Shown here: piece by piece, positions 9,893 to 12,161 of the stretch
Position numbering within the stretch: the stretch's first letter is position 1
How the letters are laid out: every line of letters begins with the position of its first letter
Source of the DNA: Novosphingobium sp.
GTDB taxonomy: Bacteria > Pseudomonadota > Alphaproteobacteria > Sphingomonadales > Sphingomonadaceae
Direction of reading: 5' to 3'
Length of the DNA stretch: 12,161 nt
Assembly (NCBI GenBank): GCA_021299075.1
Contig: JAJTFU010000069.1
Coordinates: 1 to 12,161, forward strand
Notes under the pieces: generated by a model
Seen by the model: the letters and a program-made list of their open reading frames with translations, nothing else
Database searches by the model: none
What the model was told of the DNA's origin: nothing
Made by a program: the position numbers and the translations under genes

Positions 9893-11647
9893 ATGGAACA
9901 CATTCCCCTCAAGAAGCTGGTCCTCTCAGCGCGCAACGTGCGCACCAATGTCGAGGACGCCACCGCCATTGCCGACCTCGTTGCTTCGATCGAGCAGCAC
10001 GGCTTGCTCAACCCGCTGGTCGTGGTCAATGGCAAGAAGCCTGAGGTTGTGGCCGGTGGCCGGCGCCTGCGTGCGCTTGAGCAGCTGGTCGACGAAGGCA
10101 AGCTGCCCGCTGACTATGCCGTGCCGGTGCAGCTGGTCGACGCTGCCGCCGCTGAAGAAGTCAGCCTGGCTGAGAACTTCATCCGCAAGGACATGCGGCC
10201 CTATGAAATCTACCGGGCTTTCCGCTTGGTGCAGGATGGCAACCCCGACCTGACTGCTGCCGATCTTGCCAAGCGCTTTGGCCTTGCCGAGAAGCGGGCC
10301 GCCAAGATCCTGCGGCTTGGCAACCTGCACCCTGATGTGTTCGAGCTCTACGTCACCGGCCAAATCAAGGACGATCTGGCTCAGGCGTTTGCTGCCACCA
10401 GCAACCACGACTTGCAGCAGCAGGCGCTGGTCGCATGGCGCAACAGCGATAGCTGGGAGAAGAACAACGCCCGCTTCATTCACAAGGCGCTGGGCATGGC
10501 CGACCATCAGGTCAGGAACAACCTGGCCTATGTCGGCAAGGCCGCCTACCTCGAGGCAGGCGGGCGCATTGAAGAGGATCTGTTCTCCGATGCGATCAAC
10601 GTGCTGGACGTTGAGCTGCTGGCCAACATGGTGGCTGACAAGAACGCCGAGATCGTGCGCGCTGCTGCCCAGCGCTGCAACCGGGAAGTCGAGTTCCTCA
10701 CCGAACCACCCAAGGATGCCAATGGCTACATTGGCTGGAACCTGCAGGTCCGCCCGACCTACGGCGAGCTTGATGCTGCCAGCGAGGAGCGCGTTGCCGA
10801 GATCGAGGCCACGCTTGAGGATCCGCAAGAGGGCGACGACGAGCTGACTATTGAACAGGCGGAAGCCCTTGAAGATGAGCGCGACAGCATCCTGCTTAAG
10901 CGCCCCATTGTGCTGCCCGAAGATGGGCGCATCGGGATCCTGATGGACCGGGGACAGGTGCAGTTCTGGAAGATCCCGGAACCCGTCGAGGCCAGCGACA
11001 CCCCCGAGCCGCCGGTCGAGGAGAGCGCCGCCCCCTCAAGGCGGGCGCTCGACACGATGGCGGTGATGCGGCGGGAGCGGCTGATCGAACGCACTAAGGC
11101 TGACATAAATGCCCAGGCCAACGCGATCGACCTGCTGTTGTTTACGGTGGCCCGGTCCTGCTTCATGGGTCTACGCAACCATGAGACGCGCGGCCTCTCG
11201 ACTGTCGAAGATCGGTATTGGACGGGCGAGCATTGGATGCAAGCCGAACCAAGCGAGGGCTTTGCTCTGTTCCAGCAGACCATCGATCGCAACCAGCTGG
11301 CCGCCGAAATGTTGGCGACCATGACTGAAGCGCAGATCGCCACCACCAAGAGCCAACACATCAAGTGGCTGGCCGCGTTCTCCGCACCGCAGCCGTGGCA
11401 ATCCACGCCTGAGTTCTGGGAACTGTTCCGCAAAAGCCAGATCGTCGCCATGCTCGAGCCGGTTGCCCCGACATGGTGGGAAAAGACCCGCGGCGTCACG
11501 CAGGGCGAACTACGTCGCCAGGCCCACCGACTGTGCGCCGGTGAAATTGAGGCGGCTGTAAGCGGTATCCCGCAAGAGGAGCTTGATGCTGCGCTTGCAT
11601 GGGTGCCGGCATGGCTGCGCTTTGCCGACGAAGAACCGGCCGCATGA
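9893..11647 (+). CDS. parB: Large ParB-family protein
   Basis: The ATG at 9893 follows GGAGAG by 5 nt. The 584-residue product has the ParB N-terminal domain with LLNPLVVVNGKKPEVVAGGR and box I as GGRRLRAL (55-62, normally GERRxRA), box II as ENFIRKDMRPYE (94-105), and the central HTH TAADLAKRFGLAEKRAAKIL (121-140). The boxes form a CTP-binding pocket in studied ParB proteins; the arginines are kept, while the usual first Glu is Gly. After about residue 250 come an acidic linker and a long C-terminal region (380-584) without a recognised domain, much larger than chromosomal ParB (about 300 residues). Plasmid and phage proteins of this long type are often found beside ardC. No parA lies in the window, so a role in DNA binding, silencing or replication is as likely as partition. 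Its stop overlaps the next start (ATGA). Confidence 0.88.
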   Translation: MEHIPLKKLVLSARNVRTNVEDATAIADLVASIEQHGLLNPLVVVNGKKPEVVAGGRRLRALEQLVDEGKLPADYAVPVQLVDAAAAEEVSLAENFIRKDMRPYEIYRAFRLVQDGNPDLTAADLAKRFGLAEKRAAKILRLGNLHPDVFELYVTGQIKDDLAQAFAATSNHDLQQQALVAWRNSDSWEKNNARFIHKALGMADHQVRNNLAYVGKAAYLEAGGRIEEDLFSDAINVLDVELLANMVADKNAEIVRAAAQRCNREVEFLTEPPKDANGYIGWNLQVRPTYGELDAASEERVAEIEATLEDPQEGDDELTIEQAEALEDERDSILLKRPIVLPEDGRIGILMDRGQVQFWKIPEPVEASDTPEPPVEESAAPSRRALDTMAVMRRERLIERTKADINAQANAIDLLLFTVARSCFMGLRNHETRGLSTVEDRYWTGEHWMQAEPSEGFALFQQTIDRNQLAAEMLATMTEAQIATTKSQHIKWLAAFSAPQPWQSTPEFWELFRKSQIVAMLEPVAPTWWEKTRGVTQGELRRQAHRLCAGEIEAAVSGIPQEELDAALAWVPAWLRFADEEPAA

Positions 11648-11934
11648 CTGCCGACCAGATCCTTGCCCATGTAGCCAGCGCTTTCGATGTGACGGTGGCC
11701 GAGCTGCGTGGGCGGGATCGCTCACGCAACCTGATACTGGCACGGCAGGCCGCTTATGTCGTGCTGCTTGAGCGGCCGATCCCAGCCAGCGGAGCGCGGC
11801 GCAGTCATGCCCAAGTCGCCAAGCTACTTGGCCGCAGGGTATGGGCAGTGCATCATGGGATCAAAGCGGCGCAACACCATGCGCGCACAGAACTAGCCTA
11901 TGCCCAAACTATAGCCAACCTGATTGCCATGTGA
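11644..11934 (+). CDS. DnaA domain IV-like DNA-binding protein without an ATPase domain
   Basis: The ATG at 11644 overlaps the parB stop in ATGA. The 96-residue product aligns by eye to the C-terminal DNA-binding domain of DnaA: ADQILAHVASAFDVTVAELR at 3-22, GRDRSRNLILARQAAYVVLL at 23-42, then SHAQVAKLLGRRVWAVHHGI at 54-73. The basic RSRxxxxARQ loop and the signature GxRxxxxVxH are the parts of DnaA that read the DnaA box. The AAA+ and N-terminal domains are absent. Such stand-alone domains occur in phages and plasmids and could compete with host DnaA, act at a phage origin or regulate transcription. No perfect DnaA box was noticed in the window. The family call is good; the role is inferred. 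Confidence 0.8.
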   Translation: MTADQILAHVASAFDVTVAELRGRDRSRNLILARQAAYVVLLERPIPASGARRSHAQVAKLLGRRVWAVHHGIKAAQHHARTELAYAQTIANLIAM

Positions 11935-11945
11935 CGGAGGCGACA

Positions 11946-12155
11946 ATGATTAAAGAACTGAAAGCCGCAGAGGAACGCGGTGCCAGGATGGCGCGGATTG
12001 AAGAACTGAAGGCGCTGGCGGATGCCGAGCAAGCCTACCGAAAGGCACATGATCTTTATGGCGGCGGCGACATTCGCACTGGCCGCGCTTGGGATGCAAT
12101 GCGCCGCGCTGGTGATGCCGCCCGCCAAGCCCTCGCAGCACTGGAGGGGAAGTGA
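11946..12155 (+). CDS. Small helical protein of 69 residues
   Basis: The ATG at 11946 is placed by GGAGG 6 nt upstream, 11 nt after the previous stop. The product MIKELKAAEERGARMARIEE, LKALADAEQAYRKAHDLYGG, GDIRTGRAWDAMRRAGDAAR, QALAALEGK is highly charged and Ala-rich: two helices, probably a hairpin or coiled coil, joined by a glycine turn at 39-41. No enzyme motif or membrane segment is visible. It closes the parB - DnaA-like block and its stop overlaps the start of another gene. The function is unknown. Confidence 0.7.
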   Translation: MIKELKAAEERGARMARIEELKALADAEQAYRKAHDLYGGGDIRTGRAWDAMRRAGDAARQALAALEGK

Positions 12156-12161
12156 TGACCC
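12155..12161 (+). CDS. Start of a further gene, cut by the window end
   Basis: An ATG at 12155 overlaps the preceding TGA (TGATG), with GGAGGGG about 7 nt upstream. Only Met-Thr is visible before the window ends. The ribosome site and overlap are the only evidence. Confidence 0.45.

Noticed and set aside
9926..11670. Two long reverse-strand frames of about 300 residues opposite parB
   Set aside because: They mirror the GC-rich coding strand, lack ribosome sites, and the forward strand carries clear ParB motifs.

Overview
The window looks like part of a tailed-phage or prophage genome from a high-GC host. An alphaproteobacterium, possibly a sphingomonad, fits the codon use and the style of the proteins, but that is an inference. 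The phage assignment rests on a tail-fibre-like protein, a terminase-small-subunit remnant and a full early replication/recombination module. The ardC-parB block is shared with plasmids and integrative elements. No integrase, relaxase, portal or large terminase is present here.

Layout: (1) 1-1450, minus strand: a broken terminase small subunit gene, a 63-residue protein and a tail-fibre protein that runs off the left edge. (2) About 1451-2048: a non-coding stretch packed with perfect hairpins between two divergent gene sets. (3) 2049-3064, plus strand: a small cysteine-pair protein and a 219-residue helical protein, closed by a strong intrinsic terminator. (4) 3065-4218: small phage genes, including a membrane peptide, an amber-interrupted mini-ORF and a 55-residue ORF behind a hairpin that covers its ribosome site. 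(5) 4219-6258: two HTH proteins, a DUF1064 nuclease-like protein, a winged-helix replication initiator carrying three palindromic iterons inside its gene, and a probable helicase-loader-like partner. (6) 6322-8782: a YqaJ/lambda-exonuclease-like protein, a 26-residue membrane peptide, a winged-helix protein, a Rad52-like annealing protein and SSB. (7) 8923-12161: a CCHC zinc-knuckle microprotein overlapping ardC, a ParB-family protein, a protein made only of a DnaA domain IV-like fold, a small coiled protein and the start of one more gene.

The plus-strand genes form a coherent programme: initiator plus loader for origin firing; exonuclease, annealing protein and SSB for recombination-dependent replication; ArdC for protection of incoming DNA; ParB and the DnaA-like protein for DNA binding and control. 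A nearly identical palindrome (TGCTGCATNTATGCAGT) lies upstream of two early genes, with a degenerate copy before a third, which suggests one repressor controls several units. The strongest candidates for something undescribed are the hairpin-dense 520-nt region next to terS, the shared operators, the intragenic iteron origin and several microproteins.
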